Source: Rhizobium sp. R635 (GTDB lineage: Bacteria > Pseudomonadota > Alphaproteobacteria > Rhizobiales > Rhizobiaceae). Taken from it: a DNA stretch of 64,000 bases. A program made the position numbers and the translations under genes. The notes beneath the pieces were generated by a model. That model saw nothing but the letters and a program-made list of their open reading frames with translations. It was not told the origin of the DNA and did no database searches. Below, one piece after another: positions 33,959-42,117 of the stretch; position 1 is the stretch's first letter; each line of letters starts with the position of its first letter. The stretch covers positions 186,001 through 250,000 of the forward strand of contig NZ_LOKX01000033.1 in NCBI RefSeq assembly GCF_002211285.1, written 5' to 3'.

Positions 33959-34062
33959 ATGCATGTCACCCGGAAACGTGCAGCGGTTCCGGGATGACGA
34001 CATGCACAAAATAAGAGGCTAAGGCGCATCGCATGAATCGAATTCGATGCGATGCGCTTTAG
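33959..34062. repeat. rhizobial palindromic intergenic repeat (two hairpins)
   Basis: A 104-base element between lnt and corC. The first hairpin has an outer stem TGCATGTC/GACATGCA and inner stem CCCGGAA/TTCCGGG. The second is GCGCATCGCAT/ATGCGATGCGC. Its architecture matches mosaic palindromic repeats (RIME-like) that I recall as scattered through Rhizobium and Agrobacterium genomes. It lies directly downstream of corC, with its end overlapping the corC stop region. Confidence 0.7.
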
Positions 34063-35201
34063 TTGGCGGTGGATTCGGCCGGGCGGTCGTCGCCGGCCTC
34101 CGAGCCGGGAGCGATATCGCCGTCCGCCTTAGCGCGGCGGCGGATGGCGTGGCGCTTGCGGGTGATGCGCAGCCGTTTGATGCGGCGCGGATCGGCATCG
34201 AGAATGTGGAATTCGAAATTCGGAAGCGCCTGGACGACTTCGCCGCGCACCGGGATGCGGCCGAGCGCGGAGAAGATCAGGCCGCCCAGCGTATCGACCT
34301 CGTCGACCTGCTCGCTGATGTCGAAATCGGGCCCGATCGCTTCGGCGATCTCTTCCAGTTCGACGCGGGCGTCGGCGACGAAGACGTCTTCGGCGACGCG
34401 CTTGAACATCACCTCTTCGTCGTCGTGTTCGTCGTCGATGTCGCCGACCACCATTTCGACGATGTCCTCATGCGAGGCGAGCCCGTCGGTGCCGCCATAT
34501 TCGTCGATGACGAGCGCCATCTGCGTGCGGTTCACCTGCATGCGGCGCAACAGGTCGGACGCCAGCATCGACGGCGGCACGAACAGGATCTTGCGGATGA
34601 TGCCGGCCTCGGCCAGCGTCTTCTGCAGATCGACGCGGGCGAGGTCGAAATTCGGCTTGGCTGAACGCGTCGGCTTCTGGATGTTCTCCGGCGCGACCTC
34701 GATGGCCGGCGCGGCGGCAGATTTGGCCGGTCCGCGGCGCTTGTTGCGCGCCTGCTTGGCGACGTAGGAGAGCAGGTCGCGGATATGCACCATGCCGCGC
34801 GGATCGTCGAGCGTATCGGCATAGACGGGCATGCGCGAGCGGCCGGATTCCTCGAAGAGGATCATCAGTTCGCCGATGGTGATGTTCTGGTCCACCGCCT
34901 CGATGTCGGCGCGCGGCACCATCACGTCGGCGACGCGTACCTCGCGAAAACGCAGGATGTTGTGCAGCATCGCCCGCTCGTCGGGCGAAAAGGCGTCGTC
35001 ATCAGCCGCATCGATCATCAGCGCGTCGGCGAGATCCTCGCGCAGCCGCGAGCCCTGCTGGGGGCGGAGAATGCGCGCGGCGCGCGACCAGAAGGATTGG
35101 GATCGGCCGGATGGCCGACTACTACTGCCTGCCTCGTCCGAAGAAGAGGATGGCTCGGAGTCCTTGGCGTCTGCCGCCGGCTTCGTCGTAAAGTCGCTCA
35201 T
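34059..35201 (-). CDS. corC: CorC/HlyC-family CBS domain protein
   Basis: 380 aa without membrane segments. A Ser-rich disordered N-terminus (1-40) is followed by two CBS motifs (~95-150 and ~215-275, including MVPRADIEAVD and VIDEYGGTDGLASHEDIVEM) and a C-terminal transporter-associated CorC_HlyC domain with VDTLGGLIFSALGRIPVRGE. The linker between the CBS motifs is longer than in E. coli CorC. The role is probably divalent-cation efflux or lipoprotein-related; older annotations say hemolysin. The start overlaps the ybeY stop by four bases. Confidence 0.92.
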   Translation of the reverse strand: MSDFTTKPAADAKDSEPSSSSDEAGSSSRPSGRSQSFWSRAARILRPQQGSRLREDLADALMIDAADDDAFSPDERAMLHNILRFREVRVADVMVPRADIEAVDQNITIGELMILFEESGRSRMPVYADTLDDPRGMVHIRDLLSYVAKQARNKRRGPAKSAAAPAIEVAPENIQKPTRSAKPNFDLARVDLQKTLAEAGIIRKILFVPPSMLASDLLRRMQVNRTQMALVIDEYGGTDGLASHEDIVEMVVGDIDDEHDDEEVMFKRVAEDVFVADARVELEEIAEAIGPDFDISEQVDEVDTLGGLIFSALGRIPVRGEVVQALPNFEFHILDADPRRIKRLRITRKRHAIRRRAKADGDIAPGSEAGDDRPAESTAN

Positions 35202-35713
35202 GGTTCCATTTTAAGGTCTTGACCCTCGTAGGGATCAGATAGGCCGAGCTGCGCCAAAATGCGAGTCTCCAGCCCCTCCATAATTTCGGCTTCGTCACTA
35301 TTCATATGATCGTAGCCGAGCAGATGCAAGAAACCATGGACGAGAAGATGCGTCAGATGGTCGTCGAAACTCTTTTCGAGCTCCTTCGCTTCCCGCTCCA
35401 CCGTTTCCCTGGCAATGATGATGTCGCCGAGCATCGGACCGGGCATCTTGCCGGGCTTGACGGGAAAGGCCGGAAAGGAGAGCACGTTGGTCGCCTTGTC
35501 CTTGCCGCGCCATTCGGCATTGATGTCCTGGATCGAGGCGTCGTCGGTAAAGACCAGCGAAACCTCGGGCGGCATCGTCGGAAAGGGCTGCTTCTCGCTG
35601 TCGCTGAGATAGACCGCGGCGGCGCCGAGCACGCGCTGGCAAAAGGACAGCAGCGCCTCCTCGGTGGGCCAGCCGATATCCTCGATGTTGATCTGGATGT
35701 CGAGTTCGGGCAT
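35198..35713 (-). CDS. ybeY: endoribonuclease YbeY (16S rRNA maturation)
   Basis: 171 aa. The zinc motif HLLVHGFLHLLGYDH matches the family H-x3-H-x5-H pattern. YbeY matures the 3' end of 16S rRNA and takes part in ribosome quality control, and its Sinorhizobium orthologue is a studied model. It is coupled at both ends, overlapping phoH by one base and corC by four. Confidence 0.96.
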   Translation of the reverse strand: MPELDIQINIEDIGWPTEEALLSFCQRVLGAAAVYLSDSEKQPFPTMPPEVSLVFTDDASIQDINAEWRGKDKATNVLSFPAFPVKPGKMPGPMLGDIIIARETVEREAKELEKSFDDHLTHLLVHGFLHLLGYDHMNSDEAEIMEGLETRILAQLGLSDPYEGQDLKMEP

Positions 35714-36765
35714 CAGTCCTGCCGGCTGGCTTCTTCGGTTTCGACGGCATAGGTGGAATCATAAGCCCTGACGATGCGCCCGACCAGCGGATGGCGCACG
35801 ACGTCGGTATCCTTGAAGCGCACGATCGAGATGCCCTCGACGCCGTTCAGAAGCTGCAGGGCCTCGACGAGGCCGGACTTGACGCCGCGCGGCAGGTCGA
35901 TCTGGCTCGGGTCGCCGGTGACGATCATGCGCGCATTTTCGCCGAGGCGGGTCAGGAACATCTTCATCTGCATCGACGTCGTGTTCTGCGCTTCGTCGAG
36001 GATGATCGCGGCATTGGCGAGCGTGCGGCCGCGCATGAAGGCGAGCGGCGCGATTTCGATGACGCCGGCGGTGATCGCCCGGTCGACCTTGTCGGCGGGG
36101 ATCATGTCGTAGAGCGCGTCATAGAGCGGGCGCAGATAGGGATCGACCTTTTCCTTCATATCGCCGGGCAGGAAGCCGAGACGCTCGCCGGCTTCGACGG
36201 CTGGACGCGACAGGATGATCTTTTCGACCGCGCCGCGCTCCAGGAGCTGGGCGGCATGCGCAACCGCGAGATAGGTCTTGCCGGTGCCGGCCGGGCCGAC
36301 GCCGAAGACCAGCTCGGCACGCTCCAGCGCCCGCATATAGGCGTCCTGCGTCGGCGTGCGGGCGATGATGGTTTTCTTGCGCGTAGAAATCTGCGCCATG
36401 GTCAGCTTGGCCTTGCGCTCCATCGTGGGAAGGCTGAGCTGATCGTCGGCGGCGACCGCCATGCGAATTGCGCCCTCAACGTCGGATCGTTCCACGCTGC
36501 CGCCTTTCTGGAGCTTTTCATAGAGATAGTCGAGCGTGCGCCGCGCCTGGTTGGTGGTCACGACATCGCCCGATATGACGACGGAATTGCCGCGCGCCCG
36601 CGCATCGATATTGAGCCGTTCCTCGAGCAGCTTGAGGTTCTGGTCGAATTGACCGAAGAGCTCGCTGGCGAACCGGTTGTTCTCGAACGTCAGGACGAAG
36701 TGATTGGTATCGCTCGGCGTGCGGGGGTGGCGCGGTGAAGAAGAAACCAATTCTTGTCCGTTCAA
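35713..36765 (-). CDS. phoH: PhoH-like ATPase (YbeZ)
   Basis: 350 aa. The KH-like N-terminal region (~45-110) is followed by the PhoH ATPase with Walker A FGVGPAGTGKTYLAVAHAAQ and Walker B AAIILDEAQNTT. It starts with TTG at 36765 (product read MNGQELVSSS), supported by AGGAG ten bases upstream. It partners with YbeY in rRNA processing and lies in the phoH-ybeY-corC-lnt order seen in many proteobacteria. It is 18 bases downstream of miaB. Confidence 0.93.
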   Translation of the reverse strand: MNGQELVSSSPRHPRTPSDTNHFVLTFENNRFASELFGQFDQNLKLLEERLNIDARARGNSVVISGDVVTTNQARRTLDYLYEKLQKGGSVERSDVEGAIRMAVAADDQLSLPTMERKAKLTMAQISTRKKTIIARTPTQDAYMRALERAELVFGVGPAGTGKTYLAVAHAAQLLERGAVEKIILSRPAVEAGERLGFLPGDMKEKVDPYLRPLYDALYDMIPADKVDRAITAGVIEIAPLAFMRGRTLANAAIILDEAQNTTSMQMKMFLTRLGENARMIVTGDPSQIDLPRGVKSGLVEALQLLNGVEGISIVRFKDTDVVRHPLVGRIVRAYDSTYAVETEEASRQD

Positions 36766-36783
36766 GCGGTCGGGCTCCTTGGG

Positions 36784-38193
36784 TTAGACCGCAGCCTCTG
36801 CGCGTTCGGCAAACAGGCTGTTGGTTCCGGTTCCGGTGATTCGCACTTTGATAATGTCACCGATTTGCGATGCTTTTGCATCAACATTCACTGATTGAAG
36901 CCAGGGAGAACGTCCGATTAGCTGGCCGGGCATGCGGCCGGGCTTTTCGAGCAGCAGATCGATCTCCTTGCCGATGCAGGATTCGGCAAATTCCTGCTGC
37001 TGCTTCAGGAGAAGCGCTTGCAGGCGTTCCAGCCGTTCTGCCTTGATTTCTTCCGGCACCTGGTCCTTCAGTTCCGCGCCGGGTGTGCCCGGCCGAGTCG
37101 AGTATTTGAACGAGAAGGCCTGCGCATAGCGCACCTCCTCCACAAGCCTGAGTGTATCCTCAAAATCCGCGTCTGTCTCCCCCGGAAAGCCGGTAATGAA
37201 ATCGCCTGACAGCGCGATGTCGGGCCGCACCGTGCGGATGCGCTCGATCAGGCTGAGATATTCGGCTGCCGTATGGCGCCGGTTCATCGCTTTCAGGATG
37301 CGGTCCGAACCCGATTGCACCGGCAGGTGCAGGTAGGGCATCAGCGCCCGGAGGTCGCGATGGGCCTCGATCAGCCGGTCGTCCATGTCGCGCGGATGGC
37401 TTGTGGTATAGCGCAGCCGCGCAAGCCCGGGGATCTCGGCAAGGCGGTAGAGCAGGTCGCCGAGGCTCCATGCCTCGCCGCGGGGGCCTGCGCCGTGCCA
37501 GGCATTGACGTTCTGCCCGAGCAGGGTGATTTCGCGCACGCCGCCCTCGACGAGCTTTTCGGCTTCCTCGACGATCTGGGAGACCGGACGCGACACTTCC
37601 GAGCCGCGCGTATAGGGCACGACGCAGAAGGTGCAGAACTTGTCGCAGCCCTCCTGCACCGTCAGGAAGGCGGTGACGCCGCGTGCGCGGATCTTGCGGC
37701 TCTCGGCGATCGGCAGATGCTCGAACTTGTCCTCGATCGCATATTCCGTATCGACGACGCGGCGGCCCTCTTTGGCCTGGCGCAATGCCTCCGGCAGGCG
37801 GTGATAGGTCTGCGGGCCGATGACGACGTCGACGGCCGGCGCGCGGCGCAAAATCTCCTCGCCTTCGGCCTGGGCGACGCAGCCGGCAACGCCGATCATC
37901 ATCTCCCGGCCGTCCGCCGCCCGCTTCTTTTTCATCTCGCGCAGCCGCCCCAGCGCCGAATAGACCTTCTCGGCCGCCTTTTCCCTTATATGGCAGGTGT
38001 TGAGGAGAACGAGGTCCGCCTCTTCCATATCTTCCGTCGGCTCGTAACCGTCACGGGCGAGCGCATCGCTCATGCGCGTGGAATCGTAGACGTTCATCTG
38101 GCAGCCATAGGTCTTGATGAAGACCTTGCGGCTGTTGCTGCCATCGCGGAGAGAAATCTCCGGGGCCTGAAGAGTAGCGCTGTCCTGTGTCAT
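36784..38193 (-). CDS. miaB: tRNA-2-methylthio-N6-dimethylallyladenosine synthase
   Basis: 469 aa radical SAM methylthiotransferase that adds a methylthio group to i6A37 of tRNA. The N-terminal UPF0004 domain starts FIKTYGCQMNVYDSTRM, with cluster cysteines in LLNTCHIRE and VAGCVAQ. The radical SAM motif is CDKFCTFC and the C-terminus is a TRAM domain. Upstream is olsA, 48 bases away on the same strand; downstream is phoH. Confidence 0.97.
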   Translation of the reverse strand: MTQDSATLQAPEISLRDGSNSRKVFIKTYGCQMNVYDSTRMSDALARDGYEPTEDMEEADLVLLNTCHIREKAAEKVYSALGRLREMKKKRAADGREMMIGVAGCVAQAEGEEILRRAPAVDVVIGPQTYHRLPEALRQAKEGRRVVDTEYAIEDKFEHLPIAESRKIRARGVTAFLTVQEGCDKFCTFCVVPYTRGSEVSRPVSQIVEEAEKLVEGGVREITLLGQNVNAWHGAGPRGEAWSLGDLLYRLAEIPGLARLRYTTSHPRDMDDRLIEAHRDLRALMPYLHLPVQSGSDRILKAMNRRHTAAEYLSLIERIRTVRPDIALSGDFITGFPGETDADFEDTLRLVEEVRYAQAFSFKYSTRPGTPGAELKDQVPEEIKAERLERLQALLLKQQQEFAESCIGKEIDLLLEKPGRMPGQLIGRSPWLQSVNVDAKASQIGDIIKVRITGTGTNSLFAERAEAAV

Positions 38194-38241
38194 GGCGCGC
38201 TATTTAGTGGTTTTTGCCGCTTGAGAAAAGGGACTCTCGTC

Positions 38242-39039
38242 TCAGCCCACATCGCGGCCGCGCAGGCTGGTGTTGAGAAGGCTGCGGATACGGGCGGCGA
38301 TCGTCGCGCTGACGTCCTTGCGGTTGGTCTTGTCGCTGTATTCGATCGCCTCTCCGAAGGAGACTTCGGCATCGATCGCGCCGCATTTCACGATATCGAT
38401 GAGATGCGGCAGAAGCTCGATATCGCCGGGCCAGGCGGCGAGCGGACGGTGATAGCGGCCCATGGCGATACCATGAACCCTGGTATAGGCGATCGAAACC
38501 GGCTGGACCATGACCATGCCGGTCGGCGAATAGGGCACGGCCATCGCGGCCGCGCCGAAGAGGGAGGACTTGACCTCCAGCAGACGATTGCCGTCAGAGG
38601 TCGTGCCCTCGGGAAACAGCACCACGATTTCGCCGTCGGCCATGCGGCCGGCGATCTCGCTTGCCTGGTCGCCGGTGCGGCGCTTTTCCTCGCGCACCAC
38701 GAAGACGCTCTTTTGCAGCTTGGCGAGCGTGCCGAAGATCGGCCAGTCACGCACCTCTATCTTGGCGATGAAGGCAACGTCGGCAACGGCCGACATCACC
38801 ATGATATCCATCCAGGAGGAATGGTTGGAGCAGAGCATCAGCGGCCGGCGGTTTTCCAGTCCGCCGGTCACGCGAATGCGGATGCCGAGACAAGAGCAGA
38901 TGATGCGATGCCAGACGCGCGGAAGCCAGCGGCGCAGACGCCAGTCGAAACGCAGGGCAAGTACCTGCAGCGGCATGAGCACGATGCTGACGAAGAGAAT
39001 GACGACCGCGGCGAGGGCGATGCGCAGCCAGGCGATCAA
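38242..39039 (-). CDS. olsA: PlsC-family acyltransferase, probable lyso-ornithine lipid O-acyltransferase OlsA
   Basis: 265 aa. An N-terminal membrane segment (LAAVVILFVSIVLMPLQVLA) is followed by the HxxxxD motif NHSSWMD and the second acyltransferase block FPEGTTSDGN. It begins with TTG at 39039, eight bases after GGAG. Generic annotation is 1-acylglycerol-3-phosphate acyltransferase. The neighbourhood (miaB, phoH, ybeY) matches what I recall for Sinorhizobium olsA, and the partner enzyme OlsB is encoded at 55671, so OlsA is the likelier role. Confidence 0.82.
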   Translation of the reverse strand: MIAWLRIALAAVVILFVSIVLMPLQVLALRFDWRLRRWLPRVWHRIICSCLGIRIRVTGGLENRRPLMLCSNHSSWMDIMVMSAVADVAFIAKIEVRDWPIFGTLAKLQKSVFVVREEKRRTGDQASEIAGRMADGEIVVLFPEGTTSDGNRLLEVKSSLFGAAAMAVPYSPTGMVMVQPVSIAYTRVHGIAMGRYHRPLAAWPGDIELLPHLIDIVKCGAIDAEVSFGEAIEYSDKTNRKDVSATIAARIRSLLNTSLRGRDVG

Positions 39040-39066
39040 ATGCGATTCTCCGGGGCTGCCATGGCT

Positions 39067-39495
39067 TCAGTGATCTTCGTTCTTCAGCGGAATGCCGTAG
39101 AGCTCCAGGCGGTGGTCGACGAGCCGGAAGCCGTGCTCGCGGGCAATCCGCTCCTGCAGCGCCTCGATCTCCGGCGAACGGAATTCGATGACGGTGCCGT
39201 TCTTCAGGTCGATGAGGTGGTCGTGATGCTCTTCCGGCACCGTTTCATAGCGCGAGCGTCCGTCGCGGAAGTCGTGGCGGGCGATGATGCCGGCATCTTC
39301 GAACAGCTTGACGGTGCGGTAGACGGTCGAAATCGAAATCTTCGCATCGACTTTCACCGAGCGGCGGTAAAGTTCTTCGACGTCAGGATGGTCCTGCGAG
39401 TCTTCGAGGATGCGCGCGATCACGCGGCGCTGCTCGGTCATGCGCATGCCGCGTTCGGTGCAAAGCTCCTCAAGGGTCTTGGCTACATCGGTCAT
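39067..39495 (-). CDS. fur: Fur-family metalloregulator (Fur/Mur)
   Basis: 142 aa. The winged helix contains MRMTEQRRVIARILEDSQDH and ISISTVYRTVKLFEDAGI; the metal-binding segment is EEHHDHLIDLKNGTVIEF. It closely resembles the R. leguminosarum Fur orthologue, which responds mainly to manganese and was renamed Mur. Iron control in rhizobia is taken over by RirA and Irr. The C-terminal CxxC motifs of E. coli Fur are absent. It sits between rimI and olsA on the same strand. Confidence 0.93.
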   Translation of the reverse strand: MTDVAKTLEELCTERGMRMTEQRRVIARILEDSQDHPDVEELYRRSVKVDAKISISTVYRTVKLFEDAGIIARHDFRDGRSRYETVPEEHHDHLIDLKNGTVIEFRSPEIEALQERIAREHGFRLVDHRLELYGIPLKNEDH

Positions 39496-39577
39496 GGCCC
39501 GCCTTTAGAGATATTCGTCTTTCGACAATGCCGCACGGCGTTTGCGCCGGCCTGCATATTGTCTCGCTGCAAGGGAA

Positions 39578-40078
39578 CTACCGAAGAACGCGCTTCATGA
39601 CAAGCGCCGTGGAAAGGGCGCCGTTCTCCTGCTTGTAGTAACCCTGACGCTCGCCGACCTTTTCGAAACCGAGCTTGCGATAGAGGCCGAGCGCTGCCGT
39701 ATTGCCGTTGTCGACTTCGAGAAACATGTTCTCGCCGCCGCGCGCCCGCGCTTCCCGCATGGCCGCCTGCATCAGCCGCCAGCCGAGGCCGGAGCGGGCG
39801 GCCTTCGCCTGCACGGCGATCGTCAGGATCTCCGCCTCGCCGGCGACCTCACGCGCGAGGATGAAGCCCGGGAGCGGCTTCCGCAGGATGGCATTGGTCT
39901 GGCGGGCGACGAAACCGAACACGGTCTCCTGCGAAAGCAGGCTGTGGAATTCGCCGTCCCCCCAGGGGCGGGCGAAGCGTTCGCCGTGCAGGGCGGCGAC
40001 ATCGCGGCAATCCTCGCGCTCCATGGCGATGATTTCGAATTCGGGCTTCAGCGTCAGATAGGCTTCCAGCATCGTCAT
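39578..40078 (-). CDS. rimI: ribosomal protein S18 alanine N-acetyltransferase-like GNAT
   Basis: 166 aa GNAT. The acetyl-CoA site is AVQAKAARSGLGWRLMQAAM, and the end has ALGLYRKLGFEKVGERQGYY. It is coupled to tsaB by a four-base overlap, the arrangement that normally marks rimI. Confidence 0.92.
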   Translation of the reverse strand: MTMLEAYLTLKPEFEIIAMEREDCRDVAALHGERFARPWGDGEFHSLLSQETVFGFVARQTNAILRKPLPGFILAREVAGEAEILTIAVQAKAARSGLGWRLMQAAMREARARGGENMFLEVDNGNTAALGLYRKLGFEKVGERQGYYKQENGALSTALVMKRVLR

Positions 40079-40737
40079 ACTCGTCGCGCAATCGCATACC
40101 CGGCCTGCGGTTTGGCATCGGGTCCGCGCAGATAAAGGGGCTTCGGCTTTCCGGCATCGGGGGAGGCGGCAGCGCCGAGGCGCGCCACAAGGGAGATCGG
40201 GAATTTATTGGCGTGGTCGCCGTCGGCATCGGGCCGGAGAAGCGGCGTCGCCGAACCGGTGATTTCGCCTTCGAAGCCGGCGGCGAAAGCCTGTGCTTGC
40301 TCCACACTCAACGCCCGCGGTTCGTCGAGCGGAGAGCCGTCGGCTGCAAAGGGCTGAAGGTAGATTTCGTCCCGTTTGGCGTCCATCGCCGCAAGCACGG
40401 CGCGGTGAGGCGTCTTCTCGCGTTGGGCGGATGCCATGACTTCGAGCGTGGTGATGCCAACGGCAGGCACATCGAGGGAGAGCGCAAAACCGCGGGCTGC
40501 GGCAACGCCGACGCGGATACCGGTAAAGGAGCCGGGGCCGATGGTGACGACAAGGCGGTCGATGTCCGAAAGCGTCAATCCCGCCTGATCCAGCGCGCGG
40601 TCGACGATTCCTATCAGATGTTCAGCATGCCCCTTGCCGATCATGTCCGATGCCTCCCCCAGCATCGTATTCCTGCCGCTGTCATAGACAGCGGCAGCGC
40701 AATCCACACCTGCCGTGTCGAGCGCCAGAACGATCAT
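40075..40737 (-). CDS. tsaB: tRNA threonylcarbamoyladenosine synthesis protein TsaB
   Basis: 220 aa ASKHA-fold protein. ALDTAGVDCAAAVYD at the N-terminus and VTIGPGSFTGIRVGVAAARG are the TsaB hallmarks. It works with TsaD and TsaE to make t6A37 on ANN-decoding tRNAs. The ATG at 40735-40737 is the only good start. It is coupled to rimI downstream. Confidence 0.95.
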   Translation of the reverse strand: MIVLALDTAGVDCAAAVYDSGRNTMLGEASDMIGKGHAEHLIGIVDRALDQAGLTLSDIDRLVVTIGPGSFTGIRVGVAAARGFALSLDVPAVGITTLEVMASAQREKTPHRAVLAAMDAKRDEIYLQPFAADGSPLDEPRALSVEQAQAFAAGFEGEITGSATPLLRPDADGDHANKFPISLVARLGAAASPDAGKPKPLYLRGPDAKPQAGYAIARRV

Positions 40738-40826
40738 GCCATCAATTTCCGAATAAACTATTGTCGCCTATTCATAAATCCGCTCGGCCGAACTCTAGAT
40801 GAACGGCCGGAGCAAATTCGGGCTTT

Positions 40827-41393
40827 TTAAGCGGCAATCACTTCCTGCACTTCCGGAACGAAATGGCGCAGCAGGTTCTGGACGCCGTGCTTCAGCGTTG
40901 CCGTCGAAGACGGGCAGCCGGAGCAGGAACCCTTCATGTTCAGATAGACCTTGCCGTCCTTGAAGCCCCGGAAGGTGATATCGCCGCCGTCCTGGGCAAC
41001 GGCCGGGCGCACGCGGGTCTCCAGAAGCTCCTTGATGGTCAGCACGATCGACTCATCGCCCTCGTCGAAGAATTCCTCACCCGCATCGGCATCTTCGGAG
41101 AGGATGGAAGCATCGCCCATCACGGGCTTGCCGGACATGAAATGCTCCATGATCGAGCCAAGGATAGCCGGCTTAAGATGCTGCCATTCGGCATTGTCCT
41201 TGGAGACGGAAATGAAGTCGTAGCCGAAATAGACGCCGGTCACACCGGGAATGTCGAACAGGCGCGCGGCAAGCGGCGAGGCCTCCGCCTCTTCGGCGCT
41301 GCGGAATTCGGCCGTGCCGTTTTCCATCACAACCTTGCCCGGCAGGAATTTCTGCGTGGCGGGATTGGGCGTGGCTTCGGTCTGAATAAACAT
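40827..41393 (-). CDS. nfuA: NifU-like Fe-S scaffold protein NfuA
   Basis: 188 aa. The N-terminal Nfu_N domain starts MFIQTEATPNPATQKFLPGK; the C-terminal NifU domain has CSGCPSSTATLKHGV, whose CxxC pair binds a 4Fe-4S cluster for delivery to client proteins. ATG 41393 has GGAG about eight bases ahead; the ATG at 41405 would overlap that site. It lies between a universal stress protein and tsaB, all minus strand. Confidence 0.95.
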   Translation of the reverse strand: MFIQTEATPNPATQKFLPGKVVMENGTAEFRSAEEAEASPLAARLFDIPGVTGVYFGYDFISVSKDNAEWQHLKPAILGSIMEHFMSGKPVMGDASILSEDADAGEEFFDEGDESIVLTIKELLETRVRPAVAQDGGDITFRGFKDGKVYLNMKGSCSGCPSSTATLKHGVQNLLRHFVPEVQEVIAA

Positions 41394-41502
41394 CTGGTTC
41401 TCCATGCGGCGGGCTCGTGACCTCGGCCGTCTTTAGAATTCTTCAAAAGAAGATAAGCCCAATAGGGGCTCTAATCAAGAGACTTGTACTCAAGAAATAC
41501 TC

Positions 41503-41994
41503 TCAGCAGAGAGCGTCGATTTCCTCGTTGGTCAGCGTATCCGGCAGCACGGTGACCGGGATCGGGAAGGCTGCCGCACGGCCGGCGACCGACGAAACCA
41601 ATGGGCCGGGACCTTCCTTCGCCGAGCCGGCGGCGAGAACCAGGATCGCCACATCGCGGTCTTCCTCGATCACGGCGTTGATCTGCTCGGCCGCACTGCC
41701 TTCACGAATGACGACCTCAGGCTCGATGCCGATCGTTTCGCGCACGATCTGGGCGATCTTGGCGACAACAGCCTCGGCTTCCTCGCGCGCTTCGGCCCGC
41801 ATGATCTCCTCGACGCCGAGCCATTGCTGGAAATCGCCCTCGGGGATCACGTAAAGCAGCACGAGGCCGCCATTGGAATTCTTCGCGCGCCGGCCGGCAT
41901 AATGAACGGCGCGCTGGCATTCGGGTGTACCGTCGATGACCGCCATGAATTTGCGGCGATGACCTTCGAGCCGTGAGAGTCGCTTCGATACCAT
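41503..41994 (-). CDS. universal stress protein (UspA family)
   Basis: 163 aa alpha/beta UspA fold. FMAVIDGTPECQRAVHYAGR begins the domain, and a long central helix and VAILVLAAGSAKEGPGPL follow. The canonical ATP-binding G-2x-G-9x-G-S/T pattern near the C-terminus is not clear, so nucleotide binding is uncertain. It is monocistronic between trpS and nfuA. Confidence 0.88.
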   Translation of the reverse strand: MVSKRLSRLEGHRRKFMAVIDGTPECQRAVHYAGRRAKNSNGGLVLLYVIPEGDFQQWLGVEEIMRAEAREEAEAVVAKIAQIVRETIGIEPEVVIREGSAAEQINAVIEEDRDVAILVLAAGSAKEGPGPLVSSVAGRAAAFPIPVTVLPDTLTNEEIDALC

Positions 41995-42072
41995 GGCGCG
42001 GACTCTGACACCCGAAGCGGAAAATTTGCAAGCCCCAGTTTTTGCTCCCCGCTCAGGGAGAGTTCCCCGAGC

Positions 42073-42117
42073 GAGAAGAGCAGGCTGCCTAGTACGAGAA
42101 GGGAAGGCTGCCTAGTA
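42073..42117. repeat. 23-bp tandem duplication at the 3' end of trpS
   Basis: Two copies (42073-42094 and 42096-42117) differ at two positions. Each contains AGGCTGCCTAGTA. The second copy overlaps the trpS stop codon, so the first looks like a duplicate of the gene end. Confidence 0.75.

Noticed and set aside
37273..39600. 775-codon plus-strand frame across miaB, olsA and fur
   Set aside because: Spans three well-supported genes on the opposite strand and has low-complexity antisense composition.
41456..41470. Possible terminator AGCCC/GGGCT after the universal stress protein gene
   Set aside because: Only a five-base stem and an interrupted T stretch; too weak to list.
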